Source: Paramecium tetraurelia (lineage: Eukaryota > Ciliophora > Oligohymenophorea > Peniculida > Parameciidae). Taken from it: a stretch of DNA of 64,000 nucleotides. Numbering within the stretch: the first letter of the stretch is position 1; each line of letters starts with the position of its first letter. Location: contig NW_001799100.1 of assembly GCF_000165425.1 (NCBI RefSeq), positions 496,001-560,000 of the forward strand, read 5' to 3'. Below, one piece after another: positions 60,845 to 64,000 of this stretch. The notes beneath the pieces were generated by a model. The model had not been told where the DNA came from. It searched no databases and saw only the letters and a program-made list of their open reading frames with translations. Both the position numbers and the translations under genes were made by a program.

Positions 60845-62413
60845 ATGCAGCACAAGGAAGATTCAAATCTAAATGAAACTATTGATAATTCAACTAATCA
60901 AGAGTTTACCTACTTTGATGAAATTTTAACATATATTGGTTTTAGTAATTGATGTCAATAATAACACTTTTTTAGGAAAATATTAAATTTATGTCTTTAT
61001 TATAGTTGGTTTAATTGGAATGTGCGATGGAGGAGAGACATAAGCTATTTCCATAGTATTTCCAATTTTGGAAAAGGAATGGGGAGTTAGTGATTCCTAG
61101 AAAAGTCTCTTAGGATCATTAATATATATTGGTTATTTTGTAGGATCTCTATTTTCAGGCATATTTGCTGATAAATATGGAAGAAGATCATCTCTGATAT
61201 GGGCATCAGGAGTTATGTTTGTTTGTGCTATAATTGGGGCCTTCATGCCCAATTTTATATCCTATATGATATTTGTATGACTTTAAACTATTGTAGAGAA
61301 TATTCTTAGTTACTTGTGTTGGGTTTATCATTCCAGTTTCATTTAGTATGTTAGCTGAAAATACTCCTTTGAAAAGCAGGGGAATAGTGTTGGTTACAAT
61401 TGGGTTTTTTTATACTGCAGGAGAGTAAGCATATCAAAATATGTAGATTAACTGTTTGTTTACTTACATACATATTCATGCCGAATTTGGTTTCAGGAAA
61501 TTGGAGAGCAGTACTTTGCTGGGCTTCTGCTCCAGCTCTAATAACATTTCTGATCTCAAATTTCCTTTTATTAGAAAGTCCAAGATATCATTTGATTAAA
61601 GGGAATGTCACACAAGCCTCTGAAGTAATAGAGAAAATATTTTAATTAAATAACAAAAAGGCAGTCCTAATACCCATCAACACATATCAAAATATTTCAT
61701 AAGAATTAATCAAATAAGAGAGAGAGGAATAAGGATTGTAGGAAGATTTAAAAGATAAATCATTTTTTGCCTCATATTTTATCCAATTTAGAAAACTTCT
61801 TAAAAATTAATTTATTAAAATCACTTTAGTTGTTTGGTATTAATGGTTTGTAAATACATTTGTTTATGCAGGAGTCACATTTTTATTACCCCTAACATTA
61901 CAAAAATTAAACCCTGATGAACCTCAAGACGATGATATTGAAGATATTAAAGTTATTACTTTGAGTTGTTTAGGTGAGATACCTGTGATTTTTGTTGCCA
62001 TGATTATTGTAAATATCAAAATTTTTGGAAGGAAGAATTCTTTATTCTTATCTTACTTTGGAGTGGGTTTAGTTGGATTATTGATTGCAATAATAGCAAA
62101 TGGTGGTTATTTCTTTGCTTCAATGATTTTCTTTTTGAAAATGTTTATTAGTTTCTCATTCACTGTATCTTATCAATTTGTAAGTGAACTTTACCCAACT
62201 TATATGAGAGCTAGTGGATTGGGATTTGCATCATCAGTAGGAAGATTAGGTAGCATTATTATGCCATGGATTGTTGTCTATATAAATGACATAGGCACTT
62301 TTCTATCATATGGAATTTTTGGGATTATAGCTATGGTAGCAGCTATAGCAACTCTATTATTACCATTTGATACGTATCAAAGAGAATTAGATAAAGTAGT
62401 AACAAAATAATGA
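60845..62413 (+). CDS. major facilitator superfamily transporter (sugar/SV2-like)
   Basis: A 497-residue protein with about 12 membrane helices. N-half: FIIVGLIGMCDGGETQAISIVFP, the MFS loop GIFADKYGRR, and ESPRYHLIKGN after helix 6 (typical of the sugar porter/organic-ion families). C-half: VVWYQWFVNTFVYAGVTFLLPL, FGRKNSLFLSYFGVG, ELYPTYMRASGLGFASSVGRLG (hallmark RxxG after helix 10). Introns: 60945-60975 (31 nt), 61275-61296 (22) and 61425-61446 (22). The substrate cannot be deduced; SV2/organic-cation-type members are closest. Convergent with the next gene, 26 bases between stops. Confidence 0.9.
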
Positions 62414-62439
62414 TAATTGTGTATTGTATATTTAAATAT

Positions 62440-63381
62440 TCAATCACTTACAAAATCTTCATCTAATACTATTCCAAAATCATCATCATTTTAGTATTCT
62501 GTTTCTAATTCTAGTTTTTGGGCCATTTTATTATATACTGAACTTTATTTCTGAGATTTAGACTGATTTAATGCAGCCTAAAATTCTGAATAATAATTTA
62601 ATTATTAATTGTCTATTTGATTCATAGAATTAGTTTCAGTTGATCTATTTGGCTTCCTTCTTGTTTCATTAAATTACATAATTTCATCAAATTGTTATTA
62701 TTCTTTTGTCTTTTTAGGTTATTATAAGGATTTCGAAATCTTATACAACAATTTCTTAAGTCTTTCTTCACACTATGGAACTGAGAACCCTGTTTCTTAT
62801 TCAAAGTTGCTCAACGGAATTCCATAAAATGCATATGCTAAAAGCCTTGCATCTTTTTCATTGTTCCATTTATGCAATTGATTTGCTAAACCTTTTTATT
62901 TAAACTAATCCTAAATGTATTTAGGATATCTTTCAGGTATTCTCTTAAATATTTCACTCCAATCTCCATTATATAGTTCATATAAAAATATTAACATCTC
63001 TTCATCCTCCTTATACCAATACTAATTCAAAAGCACTAAGTCTTTATCCTCTCCTTCTAAATTTAAACAAGAATCTCTTATTTTGGCAAACCTTCTTTTG
63101 CATGAAGCAATGTCTTTAGTTTTAACAACTTTCTACACCATTTCCCAATCTTTACCGAGCTTATCAACCATTTATAACAGTAAAATATCTTCATTTAATT
63201 CCCAAATAGGTTTAGGCTTTTGATTTATCAGGTTTTTATATCTCTCTTCTAACAATGGTTTGGATTTGATATTCATCACTTTTGCAATCTTATCCCAATC
63301 CCTTCCATATATCTCCACTCCCTAAAGTAATTAATTATCCTCTTATTTAGTCCATGTTCTTCCTGGTTATACCTTTTTCAT
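62440..63381 (-). CDS. SANT/MYB-like protein
   Basis: A 313-residue intronless protein. Repeat 1: RTWTKQEDNQLLQGVEIYGRDWDKIAKVMN; repeat 2: PIWELNEDILLLQMVDKLGKDWEMVQKVVKTKD..SCKRRFAKI; a weaker third, YWYKEDEEMLIFLYELYNGDWSEIFKRIPERYP. The C-terminal third is Gln/Asn-rich with an acidic end (NDDDFGIVLDEDFVSD). Start is the first in-frame ATG giving the first repeat. It is a probable chromatin or transcription factor, the third MYB-type gene of the window. Confidence 0.82.
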
Positions 63382-63699
63382 TTAAATTACTGTACTAAAT
63401 GGAACTTCACATTTAATTCATATTCACTAAATATTACAATACTATTTATTTTATTAATAAAAATCATTAAAATATATTGTAATTTCTAAAGAAACTTAAT
63501 TAAACGATTCTATTCCTTTGAAAAAAGAGTCAAACCTTATGATTTCCTCCTTTAAATTACTAATGAAAGAGTCTAAAATTAAAAAATAAAAAAATATGCA
63601 AATCTTTAATAAAATACTATAAGTTTACAATAATTTAAACAGAAAGTTATTTAAATATATATGTAACAATTTATCGACTGTATAAATCAAATCTTAACA
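63382..63699. other. intergenic spacer
   Basis: About 320 AT-rich bases; no gene recognised. Confidence 0.5.
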
Positions 63700-64000
63700 T
63701 CATATTCTCTTTTTTTATTTTTTGTTATCACCTTCCTCTTCAATTAAGCCTAATGCTTCTTCTTCAATTGATTAGGGTTAGTAAACATAGGGTTGTGGCT
63801 TCAGGATTTCAAGTAACCCATTTTCACTAAATAACAAATAACAATCTTTCAATTATTTAATATGTCTAATCTATTCAGTAGAATTGGTCTCATACAAGGC
63901 AACTACCTATTATTTTTCATTCTTTTGATAGATCTCCTTACCATTACCTACAAAATATTTAAATTCATTATCAGCCATAACATCTATTAGATAATCTTCA
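63700..64000 (-). CDS. C-terminal end of a gene cut by the right edge
   Basis: The frame enters from the right and ends in TGA at 63700, giving about 99 residues: DYLIDVMADNEFKYFVGNGKEIYQKNEK, LKDCYLLFSENGLLEILKPQPYVYQPQ, and an acidic/basic end (EEEALGLIEEEGDNKKQKKRI). The middle resembles a beta-propeller-like strand pattern, but family assignment is not possible from this fragment. Confidence 0.6.

Noticed and set aside
63765-63795. TTAGGGTTAG-like sequence, possible telomeric repeat
   Set aside because: Single occurrence, inside a coding frame, and not followed by further repeats; Paramecium telomeres are arrays of G4T2/G3T3 type.
1-64000. tRNA or rRNA genes
   Set aside because: No convincing cloverleaf or rRNA core was recognised by eye on either strand; a covariance search would be decisive.

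Overview
The window is ciliate macronuclear DNA, most probably from Paramecium. Three observations support this. Long coding frames run through many TAA and TAG codons, read as Gln, and every convincing gene ends in TGA. The genes are broken by about 65 very short introns, nearly all 20-31 nt, with GTA...TAG ends. The DNA is very AT-rich and gene-dense, with spacers of tens to a few hundred bases. Gene models below use the ciliate code (TGA as only stop) and were spliced by hand; in each completed model the spliced length is a multiple of three.

Left part (1-14.5 kb) is rich in cytoskeletal, ciliary and signalling genes: two divergent MORN-repeat proteins, a ubiquitin-like/leucine-rich-repeat protein, the intraflagellar transport protein IFT38/CLUAP1, a longin-like membrane protein, a FOP-type basal-body protein, a CAMK-like kinase and a large ankyrin-repeat protein.

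The 14.5-35.3 kb block is mainly secreted and surface proteins: a 2,237-residue intronless protein of the Paramecium surface (immobilisation) antigen type, two small relatives of it, a kinase gene whose 5' half cannot be resolved, a mosaic protein ending in a cystatin domain, a head-to-head gene encoding two cystatin domains, and a 1,966-residue cysteine-rich protein with a C-terminal membrane segment.

35.3-51.2 kb holds two adjacent three-repeat MYB proteins, the mitochondrial pyruvate carrier MPC2, a divergent LC8-like dynein light chain, a coiled-coil protein, a phospholipid scramblase, a protein with two glycine-rich hydrophobic segments, a protein made of three fused glutathione S-transferases, a Kelch-BTB protein and small coiled-coil or low-complexity proteins.

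51.4-64 kb holds a leishmanolysin-type (M8) metalloprotease, a P5-type ATPase, a bacterial-type D-Ala-D-Ala carboxypeptidase-like protein (S11) whose start overlaps the ATPase stop, the Hsp90 co-chaperone p23, an MFS transporter, a SANT/MYB protein and the end of a gene cut by the right edge. No rRNA, tRNA, CRISPR array, transposon or telomeric repeat was recognised.
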